Shown: in pieces, positions 23,346 to 32,565 of the stretch | Layout of the letters: the number at the start of each line of letters is the position of its first letter | Numbering within the stretch: the stretch's first letter is position 1 | Assembly (NCBI GenBank): GCA_963693285.1 | Contig: OY848927.1 | Span: 5,322,643 to 5,386,642, forward strand | Direction of reading: 5' to 3' | Length of the DNA stretch: 64,000 nt | Origin: Xestospongia muta | Lineage: Eukaryota; Porifera; Demospongiae; Haplosclerida; Petrosiidae | Position numbers and translations under genes: made by a program | Notes under the pieces: model-generated | Told to the model about the DNA's origin: nothing | Seen by the model: only the letters and a program-made list of their open reading frames with translations | Databases searched by the model: none

Positions 23346-25611
23346 TAAAAAGTAAGTCACAGAAATTATCACAAATTACAATAAACAACAATATGTTAAT
23401 TGTGTGTGAATTATTTTGACAATTACATCAGACTATTGTACTAGTATAAATTATATTACAAGTTGAATTAGGAGTGAATGTAGTTCAAAAAAAAACATTT
23501 AATTAATACTCACAAAATCTAATCAGTTAAAAATCACTAAAATTTATAAATGCAATCAATAATAATTAATGCAACAATGATCATTTTATGATATATATAC
23601 ATTATATTACTGTGACTGATATATGTACATTATATTACTGTGACTGATACATGTACATTATATTACTGTGACTGATACATGTACATTATATTACTGTGAC
23701 TGATGTATGTACATTATATTACTGTGACTGATGTATGTACATTATATTACTGTGACTGATGTATGTACATTATATTACTGTGACTGATGTATGTACATTA
23801 TATTACTGTGACTGATGTATGTACATTATATTACTGTGACTGATGTATGTACATTATATTACTGTGACTGATGTATGTACATTATATTACTGTGACTGAT
23901 GTATGTACATTATATTACTGTGACTGATGTATGTACATTATATTACTGTGACTGATATATGTACATTATATTACTGTGACTGATGTATGTACATTATATT
24001 ACTGTGACTGATGTATGTACATTATATTACTGTGACTGATATATGCACATTATATTACTGTGACTGATACATGTACATTATATTACTGTGACTGATGTAT
24101 AATATTTGTACAATACATTCTTATTACTTTAGCAAAAGCATCTCGACTGTAATAGGCTAACTCAGCTGAATGTCTTTTATCGACAACTTCTCTCCTACTA
24201 GCAATAACTCGAGAACAAAGAGCCTTCTCTAATTCTTCAGGAGTAACAGCAAGAAGGTGAGATATGGTTTCAACCAAATGAGGTGAAGTTATGATGGCAC
24301 CTTCAGACCCTTCAACCTCTTCATCTCGAAACTGAAGGTTCCCCTAATATTGGAATAAAAAATCAATTAAAATTAGACAGATTATCATTATAATTATTTA
24401 AAGCCACACCCCCAGCTAATTAGATCACCTACCAGATGCAAGATGGCCGCCACTAATTTCCATATCGTATCAATTTCATGAGGTTGATAACCAAGCACCC
24501 TCATAGCGTTACGAATATTGTCAAAATCCTTTCTATCATTAAGAGAATCCACCTATTATAATAATAAAAGAGAGATATTATCTACATAATAACTACATTA
24601 TAATTATTACAAAATAATATTAAAGAAAGCTAGATGACAATGTTTTATGATATGTAGAGTAGAGAGTTGATATATACATAACAGACAATCTAAAATAATC
24701 ATCTCGTGACAGTTAGCACAAGAAGCACGTGGAATAAACATCCTTTCTATACAATTCAATATGACAATATTCAATATAATATAATATAAAGCATTATAAT
24801 TATAATAGTGTTGAGTCTACAAAAAATACCTTTTGAGCATTGCCTTGATTCACATAATGATAACATTTGGGGTCTTTAAGGAGAGATAAAGTTGTTAGTT
24901 GACTCTCTGATGAACCCATTATCAATTGGTAAAATACATGAAAATTCCTTTCGCCTTCTTGTTGTTTGACAACACGGGACTAAAAAGAAGGAAACAATAT
25001 AAGTATGAGACTATGTTGGTATGGGTATGAGCCTAGGATGAGATAATATATGCGTGTGTCAATGTGTATGAGTGTAGAATGTGATGGTCTGGGTGTGCTG
25101 AGATGATGTTATGTATCTATAGGTATGAGTCTAGGCTGCAGTGGCATGGGTTTGAGTCTAGTATAAGATGATTTCAATCATGTTAGTCTAGGATGAAGTC
25201 ATATTGGTGTGAGTCTGAGCTGACATAAACATAATTTTGGGCTGATACTGAAGTATGAATCTATTGTAAGTGATATTGGTATGAGCCTAACTTACTTTCT
25301 CTAGTAAATAGTTTTCAATATGGCCGCCAGTAGGTTCACCATTAAAATCAAAGTTGATATCCATGTATTTCCCAAATCGAGAGGAGTTGTCATTACGATT
25401 AGTTTTGGCATTTCCAAAAGCTTCCATGATCTGGTTAGACCTTATCAACATGTTTGTCACTCTGTATGCAGAGAGTTGACATTAATCAGATAAATGTAAT
25501 AACAAAGAAAAATAACCTTTCAATTTCTGATCGTTGTGATCGATTAGTTGTCTCACAAATATATCGCATAATGATTTTACTAGCTTCAGTTTTACCAGCA
25601 CCACTCTCACC

Positions 25612-25646
<35 letters not shown>

Positions 25647-27084
25647 AATGTGATTACAAAGATAGTAATTAGAGAATAAATTACAAATTAAATGCTATCA
25701 AGAGACACGTACGTTTACAACACCACCTAATGACAAATACTACGAGTTAAATTATCATTCAACAGTTGTATGTACATCAATATAGAGTAAATCGTTGTGG
25801 GCTGTTGGTGTATTAAGTAACAACAAACTATTATCATAAGAATACTAGTAGTACACTCTTCTTATCTACTATGACATGTATTATAAAAACATGTACATCA
25901 TTACATGTAATCACAATTCTAATACTTTATTGATAAATTTAAAACCCCATACATAAATACAACAGAGTCAGTCCACCATGACATTTGTTATATTATCCGA
26001 CATTAACAATACTACTAATACTGTGCATTCTAGACAATTCCAAGAACATCTGGTTATCAAGGAATTAGTCAAGGAAAGCACAAGAAGACTACTTATAAAA
26101 TATTAGGTGCTAGGGTTGTAATATAAATAGCTATTGTTATATCTATGGTCATAGTTATTACTAGAGTGTCTATGGTCATAGTTTTACTTTAAAAGGATAA
26201 AGATATTCATTAAAGAACTGTCTATTTAGTCCATAGTTAGACAACTGAGACAATTTGATGACTCAGTGTCATATCTAGAATGAATTAATCTTGGCACATG
26301 TTCTTATAAACTGGTTAATCTATAGAATTAAGGCTGAAGTTTGGAATATGAAGACTGTAAAGTGAGGATATTGTTTGTCCACATCAAATAAATTATGTTG
26401 AACAAAAAAGGTAAAAAGAGGTTAAAAAAACACACACACCTACAACAATATGGATGGATATATAGTGATATGGATACATGCTAATGAATACATGCTGATA
26501 TGGATACATGTTAATGGATACATGTTGATATGGATACATGCTAATGGATACATGTTCAGATGGTTCTCATCTGATTGTCCACGTATCCATCAAATAAATG
26601 GATGTATAAGAAAACGGAGATGGATGTATAAGAAACGGATAAATGTATGCATTAAAAGAATGGATACATAGACAAGAATGGACAGATGAATAAACAATAT
26701 TTTATTATTATGTCTATTGTTTGTGTGTGGTATTATCTATTAAGTATTGGTATGAAACAAACAGTTACTCCTTCTCTTACCGGATATAACAATGCAGCTA
26801 TCATGACCAGTACGTTTCATATTACGATACACAGAGTCGGCTAGAGCATAGATATGAGGTTCTCGCTCATACATTTCACGTCCTTTGTAGTCTTGTATAA
26901 AAGATCTGTCATAGATACTCATTGGCCGATAAGGATTAACGGAGACAACAACTTCGCCAATGTAAGTATAGATCTTTCCCTTTTTGTAACGCAGTGTCAG
27001 ATTGGTCATGAAAGCATCCATAGTGATTGAGTCCAATAAGACAAAGTCAGCCTTACCAGTCTCTTCAGAGCTAAAGTTTGCCAT
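10159..27084 (-). CDS. MYO1D: Unconventional class I myosin, MYO1D/MYO1G type, full length
   Basis: Single-headed actin motor linking membranes to actin. Twenty-one exons join in phase: 27084-26781, 25610-25517, 25461-25296, 24979-24830, 24552-24433, 24343-24128, 23288-23037, 22931-22821, 22713-22654, 22549-22479, 22432-22358, 22303-22171, 22057-21977, 21915-21830, 20795-20591, 18025-17904, 16694-16593, 12198-12051, 11949-11851, 11110-10845, 10312-10159. The product is 1004 residues (human MYO1D is 1006). Start [18 protein letters not shown]-loop [11 protein letters not shown] at about 102; switch region [15 protein letters not shown]; relay [20 protein letters not shown]; converter and about two IQ motifs at 700-745; C-terminal TH1 lipid-binding tail ending NGFILFWPS (human NRSGFILSVPGN). 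The introns at 12199-16592 and 18026-20590 are long and AT-rich; the latter carries minisatellites. The start lies 312 bp from a divergent LYR gene. Confidence 0.96.
12199..16592. other. 4.4-kb MYO1D intron without recognisable gene
   Basis: AT-rich intron sequence between MYO1D exons ending at 12199 and 16592. Only short spurious reading frames and short simple repeats are visible. I see no transposase, reverse transcriptase or RNA gene. Confidence 0.5.
16696..16774. repeat. Compound (GT)n(GA)n microsatellite at a splice acceptor
   Basis: On the minus strand this reads (CT)n(CA)n followed directly by CAG and MYO1D exon 16694-16593. It forms the whole visible 3' splice-site pyrimidine region. 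Confidence 0.92.
18088..18180. repeat. Degenerate GGAT/GATA tetranucleotide tract
   Basis: Repeats of ggat, with degenerate gatagatt/gataaatt variants, in the long MYO1D intron. Confidence 0.7.
19020..19300. repeat. Minisatellite, unit about 17-18 bp
   Basis: Variants of ttagttgtggtatagag repeat through the stretch, interchanging tagttg/tagctg and atagag/atacag/ataaag. It lies in MYO1D intron 18026-20590. Confidence 0.85.
19910..20195. repeat. Minisatellite, unit about 42 bp, about 7 copies
   Basis: Tandem units built on ataaccagcaaaactagttc followed by tattgtatataaccacttgttc, with length variants. In MYO1D intron 18026-20590. Confidence 0.88.
20825..21806. repeat. Minisatellite, unit about 43 bp, about 23 copies
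   Basis: Tandem array whose unit contains ttagagaagtgagggtgatg. It fills nearly all of MYO1D intron 20796-21829. Units differ at a few sites (ttacat versus cacat or cat; tagtag, taggag or tacgag), and similar variants cluster, which suggests local expansion. Confidence 0.95.
22786..22809. repeat. (GA)n microsatellite on the donor side of a MYO1D intron
   Basis: Twelve GA units about 11 bp past the 5' splice site of MYO1D exon 22931-22821. It is CT on the sense strand. Confidence 0.85.
23290..23345. repeat. Compound (GT)n(GA)n microsatellite at a splice acceptor
   Basis: On the minus strand (CT)n(CA)n ends in CAG at MYO1D exon 23288-23037. It has the same order and orientation as the tract at 16696-16774. 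Confidence 0.92.
23590..24105. repeat. Minisatellite, unit 28 bp, about 18 copies
   Basis: Unit tgatgtatgtacattatatt followed by actgtgac, in MYO1D intron 23289-24127. Copies are almost identical; variants are mainly tgatatatg and tgatacatg. Confidence 0.95.
25613..25644. repeat. (GA)n microsatellite at the P-loop exon acceptor
   Basis: About 16 GA units. On the minus strand the tract runs (CT)n then AG into MYO1D exon 25610-25517, which encodes the ATP-binding P-loop. Confidence 0.93.
26449..26555. repeat. Degenerate tandem repeat, unit about 30 bp
   Basis: Repeats of gatatggatacatgctaatg with a spacer, about 3-4 copies, in the first MYO1D intron. Confidence 0.75.
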
Positions 27085-27396
27085 CTTTTGGTTTTAGCAT
27101 ATAATTCAAGTCAGCTCTGGGAGTGATTCAATTATTTGTAGTAGACGTGATCTTGTAGGTGGCTAAGTTCAATCAGTAACTGCCTAACAACAAGATAACG
27201 GTAATAGGCAGGAGCAAACTTCTTTCCCGAATCTTATTGAGTCTAACAGCGTTTTCTAGATTGTCACAGAAAGACAGAAGAGCCCTTATATACGCAGACT
27301 TCTGTTTGACTGAACATGCAGCAACACATGCTGTCTTGAGCTTTAAAACAAAGTCAATTAATGGTTACCAAGCGTGGGCAGGATCTGATTATCAAG
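27085..27396. promoter_or_regulatory. Putative bidirectional promoter, MYO1D (-) / LYR gene (+)
   Basis: The 312 bp between the two divergent start codons is the only space for both promoters. No TATA box was recognised. Inferred from geometry alone. Confidence 0.45.
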
Positions 27397-27649
27397 ATGG
27401 CTACCTCTGCTGAGGTACTGAGGTTATATCGTCGCATATTACGCCATTCTGACCATCTCATCTATACAAGCAAGGAATTTTATAGAAGAGAAGTGAGACG
27501 AGAGTTTGAAAAGGGTAGGAACGACAAGGATATTGCCTTTCAGATGGAGGTATGAGGTATAATGACATAATTATGTAGGCATGATTGTATTTTTATTTTT
27601 ATAGAAATTGCATCATTTTTTAAAGAACAATTTTGGTGGAATTATATGA
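27397..27649 (+). CDS. LYR-motif mitochondrial protein resembling the MIEF1 microprotein (AltMIEF1)
   Basis: Two exons, 27397-27549 and 27605-27649, encode 65 residues; an in-frame ATG at 27361 would add 12. The N-terminal VLRLYRRILRH carries the LYR tripeptide, and the conserved Phe follows in EFYRREVRREFEKGR. LYR proteins bind acyl-ACP and assist assembly of mitochondrial complexes. From memory the best overall match is the 70-residue microprotein encoded upstream of human MIEF1, which associates with the mitoribosome assembly factor MALSU1: similar length, the same YT..(E/D)FY..(V/I)RREF block and a similar ending (FLKNNFGGII here, FLNGKLGRII in human). No MIEF-like gene follows; the next gene is convergent and its stop codon is only 22 bp away. 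Another LYRM family member remains possible. Confidence 0.75.
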
Positions 27650-27671
27650 CAGATATATTCTCCATAAATAG

Positions 27672-29646
27672 TCACCCCAAGCAGACTTTAGAATGGTGTC
27701 GTAATGGATCTAAACATTTTCTGCTTTCATCTCTTTTTTCCAAGCCAGCACGTTGTTCAGCATAATGTACTAACTGATCAAAAGAACTAAAATAGTAGAA
27801 ATAATAATGTATTTAATATCTAAATAAACTAACACGTGTATAATACACTACCAGCTGTTCAAGCTGTGAAATTTTACCAAATATGGTCATACCAACATAG
27901 ATACTATGTATCAATCACTTACTGAAACGAGTAGCTATCTTTAATTGATTCACGTACTCTTGCACTTAAATGAGCAGTTTCCAATGACTAGAGGAAAAAT
28001 TTTGCATATTAGATAGGTAGTATAAAGGGATAGATACTAAATTGATCAATAATTGATGGGATCATTCACTTACTTGTGATAGTTGGTGAGCTTTGTATCT
28101 TTTAAAGTCTTCAATTCTCTTATATTTCTGAGAAATCTGTTGAGCAGTGATATGTCTTATTTCTTTCTCTTCCTCCTGTAATCTGTGTATATAGAAATGA
28201 AGACAATCAAAAATATAAAGGAGATCTCTTACTTTCTCAAAGTTTGAGCATGTTCAAACTCCTTCTTTAATCTCTTTTGCTGGAGTTGACTTACTTTATT
28301 AAACAATAATTGTTGATTTGTTTGTGTTGCTCTCATCGCATTCTTACACAATGCAGTAAATGTTGTGAAAAATGTCTATCATATCTTACATTTCTAGAAA
28401 GCTCATCAACACTTTGGCGCCATTCTTCTAATTCAGCAGCTATTATGTCTGCAGTTAGCTTTCTTTGTTGTTCTTTTGCTCTTCTCCTCTCTCTGAAGAA
28501 GAATGTAAATGATAAGTTACATGTTAATTATCTACTTTGACTGTTTTTGTTCTCCTTCTCTCAATGATGCTTGCAATTCTAATCTAGTATTTGCTTCAGT
28601 GTTTTTGATTTCTAATGATTGTTTGAGGCATTCATCTTCAGACCTGGAGAGTACAATAACTAGACAATGAGAACTTTTAATATCACCTTCTTTCTTCTGC
28701 AATAGCAGATTGACTTCTCTTAAATCTCGCTTGCTCAGCATAATTCTTTGTTTTAAGTTTCTAATAAAGAAAGTTATGATAAATAATTATTAAATTATCA
28801 TTATTTATTCAACGTACAAAGAGTTTCATTTCATTCAATATCTCTCTATTCACAGATGCTCTTCTATGTCTGTGTAATTGCCCTTCAGTCAATAATGATT
28901 GTGGTTCCTCTTCTGTATCTGTTAGCAACACCATATCTCTCCATTTCTCTCCTACTTCTGTTTGTATTTGATTTAAGCTTTCTCTTTTCTTTTCTAAAGC
29001 AGCAATGATGCGTTGATCCTATAAACAAAAAACTAATAGCTAAACAAATTAAATCACACAAACAAAGTATTAAAAATACCAGCTAATACTATTGATATTA
29101 CGTTATTATTATACCTTCTTTGGTAGTTGTGTCATCATCATCTCAACAGTTGGTTTCACTGTTTTCATCAAATCTACTCTAGGTGGAGTGTCTCGTTGGC
29201 TTTGCTTATTCAATGATGATTGTTGAGGCTGTTGAAGTATGGTTGTAAGTGTGTCTCTATTCAATTGTACAGTTTGTGGTTGTAGAAGTTTTTGTCTTTC
29301 TTTTCTCGCCTTGTGCAATTTGACTGTGTTAGAAGAACATAAATTCAAAATTTATTTATTAAATTTGACTCTACTTTTCTTCTGTTTCTCATATTCTTCA
29401 TATACTGCAACTAGAATACTACCTTGTAAACCAACACCTGCTTGAGATTTTCTGAACTCTTCCAATGATTGAGGAAGAAGCTCAAGTGGCTAAAGGATTT
29501 CACAGGATAAATGAACAGGACACTGCTCAATAATTTACTTTGATTCCCAAACTTGCACAAGCTTGTAGAGATCTTGGACTAGTGAGGACATATTGACTTT
29601 TCTTATACTGTGGATCATCAAAATTGTCAAGATTTATAGCCTCCAT
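27672..29646 (-). CDS. CCDC177: CCDC177-like coiled-coil protein
   Basis: Function unknown in the family. Eleven exons join in phase: 29646-29539, 29489-29375, 29323-29115, 29018-28818, 28760-28687, 28643-28542, 28492-28390, 28342-28233, 28182-28074, 27987-27923, 27786-27672, giving 436 residues. The N-terminus reads NFDDP..YVLTSPRSLQACASLGIK then PLELLP and VAVYEEYEKQKKIKLHKARKE. This is the conserved head of human CCDC177 (YVLTSPRSLEACARCAVKP then VELLP and GLYEAYEAERRAKL). The remainder is a charged coiled coil ending in a SFDQLVHYAEQRA block similar to the human C-terminus (SFDRMVREAQ). The donor after exon 28643-28542 (gtcaaa) is non-consensus and is the weakest boundary. Human CCDC177 is longer (about 700 residues), mostly in its low-complexity middle. 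Confidence 0.82.
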
Positions 29647-29772
29647 TGACAGTCGCTCCACCAAAAAATATTGGGTGGAGCTGGTCCAAGAAATATCACG
29701 TGATACACACTGCTAGATTCTAAATTTATAATCAATATTAATTGCATTTATTATAATATCAAACAATAAATA

Positions 29773-30534
29773 CTAATTACGTAAATTAAATTCAACCCAT
29801 ATGCCCAAATGATCGCTGGGATGACAACCAATTTCATCCAGTTTTTTCCGACCAATCAAATAAAATTTAACAGGTTGAACAGGACCATTTTTTGGACATA
29901 AATATACACGATCATAACGAGTAGTCGGAAAGTTACTGTTCCAAGTCAATTTTTCTTTTTTATCAAATCCACACACTTCCCATAAATCAACAATGGAATC
30001 AGGAAGACCAACATCTTGCACCTCAAAGTCAGTAGTGTTTAAATCACCACCAAAAACACTAATAATATTCTTTTCGTAATAATCCTGCATGAGTGAAAAT
30101 GATGTTTGCATTTGTTTTTTTCTTTCAATTACATTTCTTTCCTTGTCCATACTTTCCAAATGAGATGTAAGAAAATGGATTGTGAGATCATGCCAAATGA
30201 CATGTACATCAATAAGATAACGACCCATGGTTGAAGTGGGAAACTCAATGACATCTTCCTTCTCAAAGCATTTGATGCTAGCATCTTTACGAATCAATAT
30301 TGCAATAAAATAATGAGCTTTAGGATTCCCACAAAAACAATGATAATGAATGCCTAAGGCAGATGTAATGGTGGGCCATGTTGCATATACTACCTCCTGC
30401 AAATATACTACTGAAGGCTGATGAGTACAAATATAGTCACAGATTGATCTAGTACGCTCTTGGAGATAGCTACTCTGGAGACCATAAATGTTCCAAGTCA
30501 GTAGAGTAAGAGAAGGGATGCCCATGTCTGCCAT
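29773..30534 (-). CDS. TDP2: TDP2-like endonuclease/exonuclease/phosphatase-fold phosphodiesterase, copy A
   Basis: Intronless, 253 residues. TDP2 enzymes remove 5'-tyrosyl (topoisomerase II) adducts from DNA. The catalytic motifs are present in order: TWNIYGL (Asn15), LQEVV (Glu), TSHLES, GGDLNTTD (Asp) and the C-terminal PSDHLGIW (His). The family-type TWN-D-GLD motif has Tyr where Asp is usual, so activity could differ. The N-terminal UBA-like domain of vertebrate TDP2 is absent; the protein starts at the catalytic domain. It lies head to head with copy B. Confidence 0.88.
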   Translation of the reverse strand: MADMGIPSLTLLTWNIYGLQSSYLQERTRSICDYICTHQPSVVYLQEVVYATWPTITSALGIHYHCFCGNPKAHYFIAILIRKDASIKCFEKEDVIEFPTSTMGRYLIDVHVIWHDLTIHFLTSHLESMDKERNVIERKKQMQTSFSLMQDYYEKNIISVFGGDLNTTDFEVQDVGLPDSIVDLWEVCGFDKKEKLTWNSNFPTTRYDRVYLCPKNGPVQPVKFYLIGRKKLDEIGCHPSDHLGIWVEFNLRN

Positions 30535-30700
30535 GATTTACGGACCGAAATCATAGATAGTATAGACTACGTAACCTAATATAGGTTACGTAGTCTATAC
30601 TATCTATGGCCGAAATGACCTAACTCAAGATGACACACCCACTTGATGAGTCTGACTAAGTACCACACCCTCAAGTGACCTCAAAACAAAAGACATAAGC
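30535..30700. promoter_or_regulatory. Putative bidirectional promoter of the two TDP2 genes
   Basis: 166 bp separate the divergent start codons, and the palindrome occupies nearly half of it. Inferred from position. Confidence 0.45.
30545..30616. repeat. Perfect 27-bp palindrome with 3-bp loop flanked by 7-bp direct repeats
   Basis: Arms 30552-30578 and 30582-30608 are exact reverse complements around the loop ata. CCGAAAT occurs at 30545-30551 and again at 30610-30616. It sits 10 bp upstream of TDP2 copy A's start codon, in the shared promoter region. It could be a small foldback insertion with target duplication, or a regulatory or structured element in the mRNA leader. Confidence 0.9.
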
Positions 30701-31546
30701 ATGCAGATGGGACAAGCTCAATCGATTGAGGAGACAGAGGGTCCTGGACTGAAATTAAAGGTGCTGTCATGGAATATTGATGGACTTGATGAGCGGGACA
30801 CAATAAAGAGAACAAACGCAGTGTGTCAATTGATATACAGTCGTAGACCACATATTGTTTTTTTACAAGAAGTTGTTCCACCTACGTTGAGTGTCATCAA
30901 ATCTAAACTGGGATCAGATTATTCTATACATATAAGTGATAAAATAGTATTTTCTTACTTTACAGCTATATTAGTTACAAAACGATCAGCTAAAATTGCT
31001 CTTGAAGGAAATGTTGGTGCTTTTGACTTTCCTCGTTCAACAATGGGTCGCCATCTATTGCAGCTGTTTATCAAAGTGTGTGGTGTTCCTATTGCTTTAT
31101 ACACTAGTCATTTAGAAAGTACAAAAGACTGCTCTGCAGAACGAAAAGACCAGCTCAAACAATGCTTTGAGTTCATCAAAGAACAGAATGAACTCTTCTC
31201 TAGAGTATGCATACTGGGTGGAGATCTTAATGTACGAGATGATGAAGTAGCTAAGGTTGGCCTTCTACCATCAATGATTGATGTTTGGGAAGCTTGCGGT
31301 AGTATAGAAAAACACAAGTATACGTGGGATGTTAGTGAAAATGATAATTTGAATTGGCGTTTTCCTAACAAACCTAAGTTACGATTTGATCGACTTTATC
31401 TCTGTCCTAGTGACGGGCCACACGTCAAGACATTGAGTTTTGAACTTGTTGGAAAGGAACGAGTATCTGAGATTAACCGTTTTCCAAGTGATCATTGGGG
31501 AATGTGGTGTGTCTTTGATGTTTCTGAATTAGTTGTCATTGACTAA
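30701..31546 (+). CDS. TDP2: TDP2-like endonuclease/exonuclease/phosphatase-fold phosphodiesterase, copy B
   Basis: Intronless, 281 residues from the ATG at 30701; a second ATG at 30707 gives MGQAQS. It is closer to human TDP2 than copy A: LSWNIDGLDERD (Asn25, with Asp27 kept), FLQEVVPP (Glu57), TAILVTKRS, TSHLESTKDCSAERKDQL (human TSHLESTRGHAAERMNQL), GGDLNVRDDEV, KLRFDRLYL and RFPSDHWGMW. All four catalytic positions (Asn, Glu, Asp, His) are present. No UBA domain. The rhamnonate dehydratase start lies 67 bp downstream on the same strand. Confidence 0.93.
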   Translation: MQMGQAQSIEETEGPGLKLKVLSWNIDGLDERDTIKRTNAVCQLIYSRRPHIVFLQEVVPPTLSVIKSKLGSDYSIHISDKIVFSYFTAILVTKRSAKIALEGNVGAFDFPRSTMGRHLLQLFIKVCGVPIALYTSHLESTKDCSAERKDQLKQCFEFIKEQNELFSRVCILGGDLNVRDDEVAKVGLLPSMIDVWEACGSIEKHKYTWDVSENDNLNWRFPNKPKLRFDRLYLCPSDGPHVKTLSFELVGKERVSEINRFPSDHWGMWCVFDVSELVVID

Positions 31547-31613
31547 ACTTAAAGTGCTTGATTATCAATAATTTGTTAATTATAATTAATATTCATTACA
31601 AATCACAACAATA

Positions 31614-32519
31614 ATGGCTGCTGTCAAGTTTCCAAAAATAAAGGAAGTGAGAGCATATGCAAAGGAAGAATCATCTGATCAAGGTAGACCTACCATTACT
31701 ATAGCATAACAGTTATGTATTGAAATGCTAATAAAGTTACTGTACACCAAATTGTAGCCACACCCTCTTTACAAAACTTTAATGTGTCCTTAGTAACATC
31801 ATGTATACCATTTGACAGGTGCAGATTGTCATGATGTGGTTGACCAGCACTGGATCAATGGTTATCCCATACCAATAGCTAACCCTATGACACCTTATCC
31901 TATGTACCGCTCTCAAAGGAAACTCTGGGGTATCAATGCTTTGGGAGGTGTTGTGGTAGAAGTTGAAAGTGAAGATGGAACAGTAGGAGTGGGTAAGATC
32001 ATATAACAAAGGATACTCTGTATAGACACACACATACCTTGCATAAATGCATAGGCTATAACTTTTGCTACCAAGTGGTGCTCTCCTGCTGTTGAGGCAG
32101 TTTCTTATCGAAGTTACATCATCCCACTGTTCACTTCCCTAAACACTAAACATAGGAACACATAATCGCTTGTTACTATTTATAGTAACACAGACTGTGT
32201 GTTACTATTTATAGCATTTGTATGGTTATATCCAGAAGGACCTGCTGCTGATGTTAACTTACTATAATGTGTCTCTTTAGGTGTTTCTATTGGTGGGCCT
32301 CCAGCCTGTTATATTATAGAACATCACTTGAGTCGATTTATAGAAGGTCAGGTATGTTGCTATGGTAACGTATGTATAATTACTGACCAAATGTAATTAT
32401 ATTGTTAGGATCCACGCAATATTGAGATTATGTGGGATCAAATGTTTCGCAGTACTCTCAATTATGGCCGAAAAGGTCTACCACTGTAAGAATTGTCTAC
32501 TTAAATCAATTTCTTATTT

Positions 32520-32565
<46 letters not shown>

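Noticed and set aside
20825..24105. CRISPR-like arrays
   Set aside because: Units are directly adjacent tandem repeats with no unique spacers, in introns of an animal gene.
29539..29591. Alternative CCDC177 start at 29591
   Set aside because: That frame leaves the first exon out of phase with the next; the ATG at 29646 gives an in-phase exon with strong similarity to human CCDC177.
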